From Paraflavitalea devenefica (lineage in GTDB: Bacteria > Bacteroidota > Bacteroidia > Chitinophagales > Chitinophagaceae), in assembly GCF_011759375.1 (NCBI RefSeq), contig NZ_JAARML010000007.1, positions 62,001 to 126,000 on the forward strand: a stretch of DNA of 64,000 nucleotides, written 5' to 3'. Position numbers and translations under genes: made by a program. Shown piece by piece: positions 42,047 to 51,695 of this stretch. Position 1 is the stretch's first letter. Every line of letters begins with the position of its first letter. The notes below the pieces were generated by a model. The model saw nothing but the letters and a program-made list of their open reading frames with translations. It searched no databases and was not told where the DNA came from.

Positions 42047-42895
42047 CTATTGAACTTCTTTCAACCACTCCGTGGCAAAAGCGCGTACGGCGTTGGTCAC
42101 CTCCTTACCGGCACGGAAAGCCATTTTCCATTCGGACGGCTTGCCTTCATACTCCCTGTTCACAAAAACCTTCTTGCCATATCGTTCAGTCAACTGGGCA
42201 TTGAAATCAACATCGTTGGTTACTTTCAGCAATTGCTGCAACCTTACTTTGATCAGCGCTTTTACACCGGCAGGCGTATGCTCTTCCCAGGATTTCAGTT
42301 TATCCTCATAGTCTTTCAACCGCCAGTTATATTGATTCTGCTCGCCCTGTACAGCCAATTTGATCATCTGACTGTTGGGGTCTTCATAATCCTTCAGGGA
42401 TTGCTTCGTTTGTTCCAGGGCATTCTGTACCGACTTTTTCATAGATGCATCAGTGGTTGTTTTGAGCAACTGTTCCAGGTTCCCGATGCCCTTTTTTGCA
42501 TCATCAATAAACTTCTGGCGGATCACGGCTTCTGTTTTGGCAGCTTCCGGTGGTACGGGTTTGCTCCATTGACGGGAGGTTTCATAATCTTTGGCAAAGG
42601 CTTCGGTGTTCACATATTCTTTGGTATAGGCCAGCAGGTCTTTGGCTACGGCCGTGCGGTCGCCTGCGAGAATGTTTTTCACATTACGGCCGCTATAATA
42701 AAAATACCCACCTAAAAAACTTTCTTTGATGCTGGCGGTGCCACGTTCTTTGCTGACGCCAAGCTGGCCCCAGAAATCGGCATAACGGTTCATCGCTTTA
42801 AAAGACAATAAGCCAAAAATGGCAAAGCCTGCAATACAGGTCAGTACAAGGGCCTGCAAGGCTATCCACATCTTGTTGGTTCGTTGTTGTTTCAT
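42047..42895 (-). CDS. Membrane-anchored helical protein, function unknown
   Basis: A 282-residue protein with one N-terminal membrane helix (about residues 10-31) and a mostly helical, charged remainder (for example DYETSRQW and KKSVQNALEQTKQSLKDYED). No known domain was recognised. Its C-terminal portion contains YGKKVFVNREYEGKPSEWKM and FATEWLKEV. It lies just upstream of the OmpA-family gene and probably works with it in the envelope. Confidence 0.65.
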   Translation of the reverse strand: MKQQRTNKMWIALQALVLTCIAGFAIFGLLSFKAMNRYADFWGQLGVSKERGTASIKESFLGGYFYYSGRNVKNILAGDRTAVAKDLLAYTKEYVNTEAFAKDYETSRQWSKPVPPEAAKTEAVIRQKFIDDAKKGIGNLEQLLKTTTDASMKKSVQNALEQTKQSLKDYEDPNSQMIKLAVQGEQNQYNWRLKDYEDKLKSWEEHTPAGVKALIKVRLQQLLKVTNDVDFNAQLTERYGKKVFVNREYEGKPSEWKMAFRAGKEVTNAVRAFATEWLKEVQ

Positions 42896-43030
42896 GACTA
42901 AATGGCTAAATAGTTAAAGAGATTTAATTGCTTCGCAAAGATGGGTGGCAACAACTTGCCGGAGAAGTGAGGGATGTATGATCTGATATAATTCCTGTTT
43001 CAAGTGCAGGATTTGGCTACAGAAGGCGAA

Positions 43031-43140
43031 GTCAAGTGGTAAATGGTCCGAAGGACTCCTATCGAGCGAGTAGCGAGTGGGGCTTATTAGTGAACTAGCC
43101 GCCGCTAAGGTCTACTAGCCACTAGCCATTTACCCCTCGC
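43031..43140. repeat. Intergenic palindrome, copy between 42895 and the kinase operon
   Basis: The left arm contains CAAGTGGTAAATGG (from 43033) and the right arm contains ACTAGCCACTAGCCATTTAC (ending 43131), an imperfect inverted copy. The intervening bases hold GAGCGAGTAGCGAGTGGGG and CTAGCCGCCGCTAAGG. Arms match those at 30471 and 62376. Confidence 0.65.
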
Positions 43141-43212
43141 CACCCCACCAATTCACGCAAAAGAATCCTCAATTCATACCCATTATTCCCCATTCTATAG
43201 AAACCCCTTAAC

Positions 43213-43239
43213 TTGCTCTTTCCAAAAGATGGTAATTTG
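43213..43239 (+). promoter_or_regulatory. Probable promoter of the kinase-kinase-regulator operon
   Basis: TTG at 43213-43215, a 17-base spacer and TAATTTG at 43233-43239, one base shorter than the usual -7 box. The ATG follows 8 bases later, so the transcript would have almost no leader. Confidence 0.4.
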
Positions 43240-43247
43240 TTATAATA

Positions 43248-44336
43248 ATGACAGTAGACGCCCACACCCCCCTCAAAAGGTTTAAGCTGCCACAATATAC
43301 CCGTAAGGACCTATGGATCTTTGCGGCTGTTGTGCCTGTTATTGTACTGGTATACAACAGTTTATTATTCGGCGGCCGCTTTTTTACAGAAAGAAGGGTA
43401 TTCCTGTGGGGCAGCCTTGCCACCTTCCTCATCCTCGGTAGTTTCTGGTTCGTTTTCACCGCCATCGCCGTCACCCTGCGCAACCGGTTCCCCAAAGACA
43501 GTGACCTGGTCAAACGGATGTTCATCTCTATCTTCCTGTTCATCCTCATCAATGCCCTTATTGTCACTATCCTGTTCTGGGGGTACGACTACTTCCACTT
43601 CCTGAATTATGAGCTGAACCAGATACGCTACCAGTGGACCCTCCTGTCTGCCGCCATTTTCAATGTGTTTGTAACCATCCTGCATGAGGGGGTGGACAGC
43701 TTTGAGAAGTGGAAAAAGACGATGACAGAAACCCAGCAGTTGAAGAAAGTGTACATGCAAAGCCGGTTACTGGGCCTCAAAAGCCAGATGAACCCGCATT
43801 TCCTGTTCAACAGCCTCAACTCCCTGTCGAGCCTGATCAGTGAGAATACCACGGAGGCAGAGAAATTCCTGGATGAAATGAGCAAGGTATACCGCTACCT
43901 GCTGCGCAGCGATGACAGGCTGGTGACCCTGGGCACTGAAGTACAATTCCTGCATAGCTATTATTACCTGCTGAAAGTACGTTATGGCGATGGCATTAAC
44001 CTGACCCTGCAGATAAAAGAAGAGCAACTGTCCCTGTTGATGCCGCCACTCACCCTGCAACTGCTGGTGGAAAATACCTTTACCGCCAATACCATGAGCA
44101 AAGACAGTCCCCTGAACATTACCATCAGTTCCCTCGGAGAGCAATGGCTGCAAATACAACACAATGTGCAACCCAAGATCAGGATCGGCATACAGGAGTC
44201 GGAACCCGTGGGGCTCGACAATATTATTAATAAGTACCGGCTGCTTTGCCGTCAGACAGTGGCCATACGGCAAACAGAGAAACAACGCATCATTCATATT
44301 CCATTGATTGACCAGGAAGAAACAAGTGTCACATGA
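43248..44336 (+). CDS. LytS-type histidine kinase with degenerate ATP-binding box
   Basis: A 362-residue protein with four membrane helices in residues 22-140 and a His_kinase domain with H184 in QMNPHFLFNSL. The N box is altered: LLVENTFTANTM at 273-284, where the paralogue encoded next has LLVENAVKHNIV; the Lys-His pair needed around the nucleotide is lost. The C-terminal G-box region (GLDNIINKYRLL) is partly kept. It could be phosphorylated by its partner kinase rather than by itself. The stop overlaps the next ATG as ATGA, so both kinases are made together. Confidence 0.85.
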   Translation: MTVDAHTPLKRFKLPQYTRKDLWIFAAVVPVIVLVYNSLLFGGRFFTERRVFLWGSLATFLILGSFWFVFTAIAVTLRNRFPKDSDLVKRMFISIFLFILINALIVTILFWGYDYFHFLNYELNQIRYQWTLLSAAIFNVFVTILHEGVDSFEKWKKTMTETQQLKKVYMQSRLLGLKSQMNPHFLFNSLNSLSSLISENTTEAEKFLDEMSKVYRYLLRSDDRLVTLGTEVQFLHSYYYLLKVRYGDGINLTLQIKEEQLSLLMPPLTLQLLVENTFTANTMSKDSPLNITISSLGEQWLQIQHNVQPKIRIGIQESEPVGLDNIINKYRLLCRQTVAIRQTEKQRIIHIPLIDQEETSVT

Positions 44337-45424
44337 TTAAAACATGGATGAAACCCTCGCGGGTAGAATGGATCACCTTTTTCACGCTCATGCCTGTGCT
44401 GACGGCGCTGCTGAACCATTTGCTGTTTGGCGACCGTATCTGGCATGACCGGGAAATATGGCTGTATTCATTTACCCTGGTGTATGTGCAGGGTTTTGTT
44501 TCCTGGTACCTGCATATTGTGAGCATGCACTGGCTGCGCATCAGACTGCCCGACCTGCAACAGACCCTCCCGCGACTGATCCTCCTGGCCATTACCCATG
44601 TATTCCTTACCAGCCTTACCTTTGCCTGCCTGTTCGCGGGATATGACTATTTCCATTTCCTGGGATATGTGCTGGATGTTCACCAGTTTAAAACATCTAT
44701 CCTGCTGGCTGTAGCCCTTACGCTCATTGCCACTACTTCCTGGGAAGCAGAATATGTGATCATTAAATGGAAAGCCAGCCTGGCAGAAAAAGAAGAGATC
44801 CAGCAGATGGCTATTCAATACGAATTTGAGACGCTGAAAAGCCAGGTAAATCCGCATTTCCTGTTCAACTGTTTCAATACCCTTTCCTCCCTCATTTCAG
44901 AAGATCCCAAACAGGCAGAAGGCTTCCTGGATGAGTTGAGCAAGGTATATCGCTACCTGCTGCGCAATAACGAAGATGGGCTTTCCACCCTGCAAAACGA
45001 GTTGCGGTTCATCCAGTCGTACTACCGGCTGCTGAAAACGAGGCATGGAGATGCGATCCAGATACAACTGGAAGTAGACAAGCGGTATGACAGTTACCTG
45101 CTGCCTTCCCTCAGCCTGCAATTGCTGGTGGAAAATGCCGTGAAGCATAATATCGTATCCAGGCAACAGCCGCTGGTGATTGATATTTTCACCATGGCCG
45201 GCAATCAACTGGCTGTGAATAATAACTTACAGAGCAAAACGATCAAGGACCCTTCCAATAAAATTGGGCTGGCCAATATCCGCCTGAAATATGAGCTGCT
45301 GGAGCAACCCGGTTTCCAGGTATTGTCCGATACCCGGAACTTTACCGTCATATTGCCCCTGATATGGGACAGTGGCTATGAAAAGAAAATAAGCGCCGTT
45401 CAAAAACAGATACACCCTCAATAA
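44333..45424 (+). CDS. LytS-type histidine kinase (intact paralogue)
   Basis: A 363-residue kinase, clearly a paralogue of the preceding protein (same four-helix plan and the shared YDYFHFL motif). H175 lies in QVNPHFLFNCF; the N box VENAVKHN and the G-box region IGLANIRLKYELL are intact. It overlaps the preceding gene by 4 bases and precedes the LytTR regulator by 22 bases. The two kinases may form a heterodimer with this one as the catalytic subunit. Confidence 0.92.
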   Translation: MIKTWMKPSRVEWITFFTLMPVLTALLNHLLFGDRIWHDREIWLYSFTLVYVQGFVSWYLHIVSMHWLRIRLPDLQQTLPRLILLAITHVFLTSLTFACLFAGYDYFHFLGYVLDVHQFKTSILLAVALTLIATTSWEAEYVIIKWKASLAEKEEIQQMAIQYEFETLKSQVNPHFLFNCFNTLSSLISEDPKQAEGFLDELSKVYRYLLRNNEDGLSTLQNELRFIQSYYRLLKTRHGDAIQIQLEVDKRYDSYLLPSLSLQLLVENAVKHNIVSRQQPLVIDIFTMAGNQLAVNNNLQSKTIKDPSNKIGLANIRLKYELLEQPGFQVLSDTRNFTVILPLIWDSGYEKKISAVQKQIHPQ

Positions 45425-45446
45425 ATCAACATAAAAAATTTTCTAT

Positions 45447-46226
45447 ATGAAAATTCTAATCGTAGAAGACGAAGAGCTGGCAGTGAAGAAACTGCAGAAA
45501 ACACTGGCCGGCGTTGATGCCCAGGCCCAGGTGGTAGGCGTAACCGACAGCATTAAAAGCACGGTAGACTGGCTGCAGGACAACCCCTCGCCCGACCTGA
45601 TCCTGATGGATATTGAATTAAGCGACGGGCAGAGCTTTGAGATCTTCAGCCGCACCACCGTTAAAAGCGCCGTGGTATTCACCACCTCGTATGATGAGTA
45701 TGCGCTGAAAGCATTCAAGGTGAACAGTATTGATTATTTGCTGAAGCCTATCCAGAAAGAAGACCTGGAAACAGCACTCAATAAATACAGGCAGATGAAA
45801 GACCTCTATGCAGCCGACAACAGCCATACCGACCTGAATGTGGAGAGCCTGGTAAAAGAGCTGCGCCAAAAGCTGCAACCGAAAGAATACCGCAAACGAT
45901 TCCTGGTGAAACATGCACAGAAGCTGGTTTCCATTGAGGTGGAAGAGATCGCTTATTTCTTTAGTGACGGGCGCCTGAACTTCTTCAAGACGTATGATAA
46001 CCGCAAGTTTGTAGTAGACTATACCATGGATGAGCTGGAAGATATGCTGGACCCCGACCGCTATTTCCGCATCAGCCGTGCTTTCTACATTGCGGTAGAC
46101 AGTGTAGACCAGATCCATGATTATTTTGGCAACCGCCTGCTGTTGCATTTAAAACCGGCTGTAGACAAGGAAGCCATCGTAAGCCGTGAAAAAGTAAGCG
46201 ACTTCAAGAAGTGGATGGGTAAGTAA
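45447..46226 (+). CDS. LytTR-family response regulator
   Basis: A 259-residue regulator. Receiver domain: E7-D8 acidic pair, D55 in LILMDIELSD, K in YLLKPIQKED. The LytTR domain lies at about 150-255 (RFLVKHAQKLVSIEVEEIAY, FRISRAFYIAVDSVDQIHDY). It is the output of the two upstream kinases. Its stop is one base from that of the convergent large sensor kinase gene. Confidence 0.93.
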   Translation: MKILIVEDEELAVKKLQKTLAGVDAQAQVVGVTDSIKSTVDWLQDNPSPDLILMDIELSDGQSFEIFSRTTVKSAVVFTTSYDEYALKAFKVNSIDYLLKPIQKEDLETALNKYRQMKDLYAADNSHTDLNVESLVKELRQKLQPKEYRKRFLVKHAQKLVSIEVEEIAYFFSDGRLNFFKTYDNRKFVVDYTMDELEDMLDPDRYFRISRAFYIAVDSVDQIHDYFGNRLLLHLKPAVDKEAIVSREKVSDFKKWMGK

Positions 46227-46227
46227 T

Positions 46228-49200
46228 TTATCCTATCGGCACCAGCAATATTACCGAGGCGCCATTCCTGTCGGCCTGGATATCCAGTTCGGCGCGGATG
46301 GCGCTCGTTCGTTTGCCTATTACCTGCAGGGCCTGTGCAGAAAACAGGTCGCCCTCATTGGCATAGCTGCCATCATCCTGTATTTTCAGTGACAGTTTTG
46401 ACTTGATCAGGTCTATATTGATGAGGATGTGGTTGCCCTTGGATTCCTGTACCATGTTGCGCAGTACTTCCTTAAAAATGAGCAGCATTTCATGGCGCGC
46501 TTTCATGTCCAGTTGTAAAGAGCGTACATGCTCGTCTACCAGGATATCTATATTGGCGCCATGACGGTTGATCAGCGCATCCACAAACTCCAGCATCCGC
46601 AATAAGGTTTTCTCCATGCTGTCGTTCTGCGGGTCTATGCTCCACAGCATGTCATCCATGGCAATGATCATATTGTGGCTTTTCTCGCTGATCTGCTCAA
46701 TATATTCCTTGGAGCGGGTAAGGTCTTTATCGGCCTTGATCTTGGCCATCTCACTCAACATGTTGATATTGTTCAGCGTGGTATTGATATCGCTATGCAG
46801 GTTGATGGCGATCTGCGTGCGCATGGCCTGCAGTTCCCGGATGCGCCGCATACGCTCCCTGTCTATCCAGTACAAAATGCCGATGGCCAGCAGTGCCAGC
46901 GAACCATAGAACCACCCGGTGCGCCAGAAAGGGGGTTCTACCCGTATGCGCAGGGAAGTAATATCTGTACTGGCTACACCGTCGGCATTAATGCTTTTGA
47001 CCTTGAATACATAATTACCCGGGCTGAGGTGATTATAAATGGCCTGGCGCCGGTCGTCAGCATGTATCCAGTCCTTATCCACGCCTGCCAACTGGTAATA
47101 ATAATCCATTTTCTCATGGCGTAAGAAATTAAAACTGCCGAACTCAATACTGATGGAACTTTTATCGTGCTGCAGATGGATGGCGAACAGCCTGCTTACC
47201 GAATCCGCCGGCAATGACCGGTTGGCAATCCTGATATCGGTGATTACGGCATCAGGCGGTGGCTGATGCCTGACCATTTTCTCCGGATCAATGACCACAA
47301 AATTGTGCGCGCTGGTAAACACCAGGCGGCCATCGCTGAGGTGATGCGCATCGTCTATGTCAAAATAATCAGCCGGCATGCCATCCCTGCGGTCATAGTA
47401 GGTAAACACCAGCTTTTCCAGGTTCATACGGCATATACCGCTATTCATGCCCAGCCAGATAATGCCATGCTTATCCCTGGCCACACACATCGCATTATTA
47501 GATGGCAATCCTTCGTCGGTACTGATGAAGCGCACATGGCCTGTTCTTACGTTCAGCAGGGAAATGCCATAGCCCACTATCAGCAGGGTGCTGTCATTGA
47601 CCTGCACCATGTCGGCAGGGCTGTCATTCCACAGTCTCTTGCCTTTAGGCCCCCTGGCCCCATAATGCTCAAGGGTTTTATGAGTAACCGGATCTATTTT
47701 AAGCAATCCATGTCCTGAGGTACCCACCCAGACATAACCGTCCCTGTCTACAAACATTTTGTGCACCAGGCCGGTACGGACTACCTCAGTAAACCCTTCT
47801 TCGATCTTTCTGCCTGGCTGATAGGTCCATTTAATGACCAATCCGCCCTGGGTGCCAAACCACAGATTCCCCTGCTTATCCTGCGCTACCTGCCTGATGG
47901 TGCGCCGCTGAAAGATGTCAAAAAAATAAAGCTGTTCTTTACCCTGCACCGGGTCATATACCGACATGGCGCCATCCTGCATGCCCATCCATATCAACCC
48001 GGAAGTACGGTGACGTACCAGGCACCAAATAGCAGCAACCTGTTCGTAGCGCCTCATAGCGGGAGGCAACGTTGAAGGTTTGAAGTTTTTATCGTAAGCA
48101 TAGAGCCCCACTCCCCAGGTACCCACCCATAGCTGGTTGCTGTCTGCCTCCAGTACACATTTTGTGGGTCCGTCCATAACCCCCGTGCCATCGGGACGCA
48201 ACAGCCGGTAAGCATTGAATTGCTGGGCATCAGGATTGAACAGGTAAACGCCATTGGTGGTACACACCCACAGGTTGCCCGAACGGTCCTCGTACATGTA
48301 GTAGGCATGGTCGAATTTCAGGCTCTGCTCATCCTTGTATTCATTCTGCAGTCCCTGCAGGGGCCGTTCACCGCCTGTATATTCCGCAATGAAGGGCATG
48401 CCATAGATCCATAAGCGGCCGTTACGCTGCAACTGTATGCCATTGATCTCATGATAACCGCCGCCAAACAGTTCGCCTGACACATTATGCGTTTTCCGTT
48501 CACCGGTCTTCGCATTGTAATAATGCAGGCGGGGACCACCATCTTCAAGGCGCCAGGTCGTCGTAAAGAAACGACCATAACGATCGGCATAAGTCCAAAG
48601 CACCGTTTTCGCATCCCTGAATGCTTCTATTGTTTTGTCCTTATCGGGATTATGTCCCCGGTAGTTGAGATGCCGGGTGGCCGGATCATACATGGCTACC
48701 CCCGAATCGCATCCCATCCAGGTACGCCCGGTCAGCGTGTCATAAAATACGCTATACCGCGTCCAGTTGGGCACTACAGGAAAGAGATCATTATTCAACA
48801 CAATCTTATTGGAGTCTGGAAGGTATTCATACCCATTATTCCCTGAAAAAAACCTCAGCTTTCCATCCCGGGTCTCCATTATATTGGCGCCATAATATAT
48901 CGTAGGGCGTTCCCCTACCCATTGCATAGGCACTTCCCGGTAAATAAAATTATCCGTATCAAAAATGCCTATTCTGTTATCGGCTGTTGACACCCAAAGC
49001 CTGTTGCGCTTGTCTATATACACCTTACCCACATTGTCGTCGGGCAGGGTATTCGGATTGCTGTGCTGGTGTTTAAAGGTGACGAACTTATTGCCATCAT
49101 AGCGCTGCAGGCCATTGGGTGTAGCCAGCCAGATATACCCCTTATGATCCTGCACCAGGTTATTGATGAGGTTGGCCGAAAGGCCGTTGAATGTGCTGAA

Positions 49201-49353
49201 ACGGGTAAAAATATATTGCCGTGCATCGGGTTTCACAGCAGAAGGAGCAACCAGGAATAAAGGGGTTTTCCCCTGTTTGGCAATTGTTTGACGGGCAGGG
49301 GACATCTGGCTCCACAATAGAAGTACAGGAAGAAAGTAAACGTATTTAGACAA
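46228..49353 (-). CDS. Propeller-type sensor histidine kinase (TTG start)
   Basis: A 1041-residue sensor. It starts with TTG at 49353; no ATG lies nearby in frame, and the resulting N-terminus SKYVYFLPVLLLWSQMSPAR is a good signal peptide. Many two-component regulator propeller repeats follow (FNGLSANLINNLVQDHKGYI and several WVGT/WFGT units), then a Y_Y_Y domain near 730-795, one membrane helix (about 803-822) and a dimerisation helix with H853 in INLHSDINTTL. The ATPase part is atypical: EVLRNMVQES where most have N-x-x-K-H. No fused receiver is present, unlike the hybrid PUL regulators. Such proteins sense glycan or other ligands in the periplasm. Confidence 0.88.
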   Translation of the reverse strand: MSKYVYFLPVLLLWSQMSPARQTIAKQGKTPLFLVAPSAVKPDARQYIFTRFSTFNGLSANLINNLVQDHKGYIWLATPNGLQRYDGNKFVTFKHQHSNPNTLPDDNVGKVYIDKRNRLWVSTADNRIGIFDTDNFIYREVPMQWVGERPTIYYGANIMETRDGKLRFFSGNNGYEYLPDSNKIVLNNDLFPVVPNWTRYSVFYDTLTGRTWMGCDSGVAMYDPATRHLNYRGHNPDKDKTIEAFRDAKTVLWTYADRYGRFFTTTWRLEDGGPRLHYYNAKTGERKTHNVSGELFGGGYHEINGIQLQRNGRLWIYGMPFIAEYTGGERPLQGLQNEYKDEQSLKFDHAYYMYEDRSGNLWVCTTNGVYLFNPDAQQFNAYRLLRPDGTGVMDGPTKCVLEADSNQLWVGTWGVGLYAYDKNFKPSTLPPAMRRYEQVAAIWCLVRHRTSGLIWMGMQDGAMSVYDPVQGKEQLYFFDIFQRRTIRQVAQDKQGNLWFGTQGGLVIKWTYQPGRKIEEGFTEVVRTGLVHKMFVDRDGYVWVGTSGHGLLKIDPVTHKTLEHYGARGPKGKRLWNDSPADMVQVNDSTLLIVGYGISLLNVRTGHVRFISTDEGLPSNNAMCVARDKHGIIWLGMNSGICRMNLEKLVFTYYDRRDGMPADYFDIDDAHHLSDGRLVFTSAHNFVVIDPEKMVRHQPPPDAVITDIRIANRSLPADSVSRLFAIHLQHDKSSISIEFGSFNFLRHEKMDYYYQLAGVDKDWIHADDRRQAIYNHLSPGNYVFKVKSINADGVASTDITSLRIRVEPPFWRTGWFYGSLALLAIGILYWIDRERMRRIRELQAMRTQIAINLHSDINTTLNNINMLSEMAKIKADKDLTRSKEYIEQISEKSHNMIIAMDDMLWSIDPQNDSMEKTLLRMLEFVDALINRHGANIDILVDEHVRSLQLDMKARHEMLLIFKEVLRNMVQESKGNHILINIDLIKSKLSLKIQDDGSYANEGDLFSAQALQVIGKRTSAIRAELDIQADRNGASVILLVPIG

Positions 49354-49375
49354 CGATTAAGGGTTAAAAACTTGT

Positions 49376-49383
49376 CAAATATA
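49376..49383 (-). promoter_or_regulatory. -7 box of the propeller kinase gene
   Basis: Reads TATATTTG on the minus strand, an exact match, ending 22 bases before the TTG start and so supporting it. Confidence 0.55.
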
Positions 49384-49532
49384 GCCATGATTCGCCATAC
49401 GAGTGACATTGACGCGCAAATTTAATGACAACTCATACAGCGGTCTTTACATTTCATGCATGCCGGTATTTTCCTGCCCGGCATTCTGCAGCAGTTTTGT
49501 GAAAATATTTCAATCGCATTAAATAATTATCA

Positions 49533-50282
49533 ATGAAAAAAGTGTTTTTGAGCTGCCTGGCAGTGGCAGCATTGGCGACCGCCTGCAAAAAAGACAAAGA
49601 GGACGACGGTATTTTAAGAGGAGCAGTAGTACAGCTTCACGACGGCAAGGCTTTTACCTGGACAAAGGTAAATACAGATGGTACCCCAAAACAACTGGCC
49701 ATCACGGTCACGGATGCAGCCCTGAAGAGCGTGCCCATTGATTCCGATCATGGTAATCATCAAAATCACCTGGTACTGTCCCTGCATCCTAAACATAATA
49801 CCCCCTTCAACCATGTGCTGCTCGACTGGAATCCCAGCGGTCATGAAGGCCCTATGTATATGTTGCCGCACTTCGATTTCCATTATTACTTTACGTCACC
49901 TGCAGAAGTGGACGCTATTGTAGAGGGACCTGCCATGAACAACCATCCGGATCCCGCTTATCTTCCTGCCGGTCATATAGCGCCTGCACCAGGCGTTCCG
50001 AAAATGGGCAAGCACTGGCTCGATCCCACTTCCGGGGAATTGAGCGGCGGACAGATCTTTACACAAACATTTATTTATGGCAGCTATGATGGCAAGGTAA
50101 TTTTTATGGAACCCATGATCACCAAAGCATTTATTGATACCACCAAAAACTTCAGCCGCCCTATACCACAACCGGCGAAGTTCCGTGAAACAGGTTATTA
50201 TCCTACCAAAATGAGCATTAAGCGTCATGACGGGGTAACTGATATTATCCTGGAAGATTTTGTCAGGCGTCAGGCTTCCTAA
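49533..50282 (+). CDS. TTHB210-like (DUF5602) lipoprotein
   Basis: A 249-residue lipoprotein: signal MKKVFLSCLAVAALATAC with the lipobox Cys at 18, then KKDKEDD, which fits the charged export signal for surface lipoproteins in this phylum. The body contains HFDFHYYFTSPAEVDAI, YLPAGHIAPAPGVPKMGKHW and FIYGSYDGKVIFMEPMIT, characteristic of the TTHB210-like family. The family has no clear function; histidine-rich segments suggest metal binding, as inference. A terminator follows at 50306-50337. Confidence 0.8.
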   Translation: MKKVFLSCLAVAALATACKKDKEDDGILRGAVVQLHDGKAFTWTKVNTDGTPKQLAITVTDAALKSVPIDSDHGNHQNHLVLSLHPKHNTPFNHVLLDWNPSGHEGPMYMLPHFDFHYYFTSPAEVDAIVEGPAMNNHPDPAYLPAGHIAPAPGVPKMGKHWLDPTSGELSGGQIFTQTFIYGSYDGKVIFMEPMITKAFIDTTKNFSRPIPQPAKFRETGYYPTKMSIKRHDGVTDIILEDFVRRQAS

Positions 50283-50305
50283 AGGAAGTATTTTTTACAG
50301 CGTAC

Positions 50306-50337
50306 AACGGGGCCTTTTCCAGGGTCCCGTTTTTTTA
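50306..50337 (+). terminator. Intrinsic terminator after the TTHB210-like gene
   Basis: ACGGG (50307-50311) plus an inner CC/GG pair with CCCGT (50326-50330), followed by a seven-T tract. Confidence 0.85.
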
Positions 50338-50440
50338 TTCCGACATATCAGGCCCCTATTGTCGCAATTCATACCAATACCCATTTAAATAATTGTTACA
50401 ACACCGGATATTTGGACCAATAGAAATATTCGTATATACT

Positions 50441-51121
50441 ATGGAACGCTACAATATTTTCAATCAGGTGCACAAGGGGTTAAGGGCTTTTTTATACGAT
50501 ACAGCGATGCAGGTACAGCAAACTGATTTTGCACCGGCGGCCGAAGCCATACAAACACTGGAAAGAATTGATAAGGCTTTGTATTATTTCAGCCGGCATG
50601 CACAATACGTAGAACGTTTTTTATTCCCTTTTATTAAAGAGTATAATGCTGCTTTAACAAGCATTTTTAAACAGCAGTACCAGTCTCATGCCGTACAGAT
50701 ACAACAGTTGCAGGGATTGATGCAGGTTTATTACCGGGCTTCCGGCAGGGAAGAAAAAACAGCGGCAGGCAAACTCATCCAGCAGGCATTTACCGCCTTC
50801 GTGATCACTCATCTTGACCATATGATGCGGGAAGACAAGCTGATCAATGATATCCTGTGGCGTCACTACAGCGATACCGCATTACTGGGGTTGGAGAAAG
50901 AGATTGTGGCCCAGTTGCCATCTAAAGACCTGGCAGCCCTCAGCAAATGGATCATACGCGGCATGAATAATACGGAGATCATTGAATGGTTACGGGCCAT
51001 TGAAAAAACAACCATTACCCCTATTTTCCGTGCCTTTTTTGCCAGCGCTGAAAAGGAACTGCCGGATAACCGCTGGCAGAAGATACAGGAAGCGCTGGTG
51101 GAAGGAACGCTGGTAAGGTAG
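50441..51121 (+). CDS. Hemerythrin-like domain protein
   Basis: About 226 residues from MERYNIFNQVHKGLRAFLYD. The first 150 residues look like the four-helix HHE fold with candidate iron ligands in NQVHKGLR, YFSRHAQYVERFLFPF, QYQSHAVQIQQL and VITHLDHMMREDKLI. The C-terminal part is helical and unassigned. Such proteins bind O2, NO or iron in stress sensing. The frame is open from 50393, but the ATG at 50441 is the first with a family-like start. It lies alone after a terminator. Confidence 0.78.
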   Translation: MERYNIFNQVHKGLRAFLYDTAMQVQQTDFAPAAEAIQTLERIDKALYYFSRHAQYVERFLFPFIKEYNAALTSIFKQQYQSHAVQIQQLQGLMQVYYRASGREEKTAAGKLIQQAFTAFVITHLDHMMREDKLINDILWRHYSDTALLGLEKEIVAQLPSKDLAALSKWIIRGMNNTEIIEWLRAIEKTTITPIFRAFFASAEKELPDNRWQKIQEALVEGTLVR

Positions 51122-51188
51122 TTACTGGCTCTTCCTGCATTCGCTTCTGGATACTGGATTCTGAATACTGGCATCGTATCTTCGCGCC

Positions 51189-51587
51189 ATGTTAGCCTTA
51201 CAACAAGTACACCACATTGCGATTATCTGTTCGGATTATGAACGGTCCAAAAAGTTTTATACAGCCATATTGGGCTTTACGGTACAGCAGGAAGTATACC
51301 GGGCAGCCCGGCAATCGTATAAGCTGGACCTGAACCTGAACGGCCATTACCTGATAGAATTGTTCTCCTTCCCCGATCCCCCACCCCGTCCCAGCCGTCC
51401 TGAATCATGCGGATTACGGCACCTTGCCTTTGCGGTGAAAGACCTGGATGCTTCAGTAGCCTGGCTTACTGCAAAAGAAGTAACTGTTGAACCCATCCGG
51501 ACGGATGAGCATACCGGCAGACGTTATACTTTTTTTGCCGATCCCGACGGATTACCACTGGAATTGTACGAGGAGCCTGCATTGTGA
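51189..51587 (+). CDS. VOC-family (glyoxalase I-like) protein
   Basis: A 132-residue metalloenzyme-like protein with the paired beta-alpha-beta-beta-beta units of the VOC fold. Candidate metal ligands sit at the expected places: H9 in VHHIAI, E57 in YLIELFSFP, H78 in GLRHLAF and E125 in LPLELYE. It resembles the GloA2/YwbC subgroup. The reaction is unknown: glyoxalase-type isomerisation or detoxification is possible. It is followed about 110 bases later by a very small membrane protein gene. Confidence 0.88.
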   Translation: MLALQQVHHIAIICSDYERSKKFYTAILGFTVQQEVYRAARQSYKLDLNLNGHYLIELFSFPDPPPRPSRPESCGLRHLAFAVKDLDASVAWLTAKEVTVEPIRTDEHTGRRYTFFADPDGLPLELYEEPAL

Positions 51588-51695
51588 AGGCGCTGACTTT
51601 TCTTTTACAGCACACAATAATTTAAATACGGTAGTATCGCTTGCAAAAGCGCAGGGGGGCCACTATATTGTCTTCAACTAAATCCGTACCCTATT

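Larger units (their letters stand above)
42896..43247. other. Intergenic stretch with a large palindrome
   Basis: About 350 bases between divergent genes. It holds the palindromic repeat at 43031-43140, the promoter of the kinase operon at its right end and the upstream region of the 42895 gene at its left end. No gene was seen. Confidence 0.6.
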
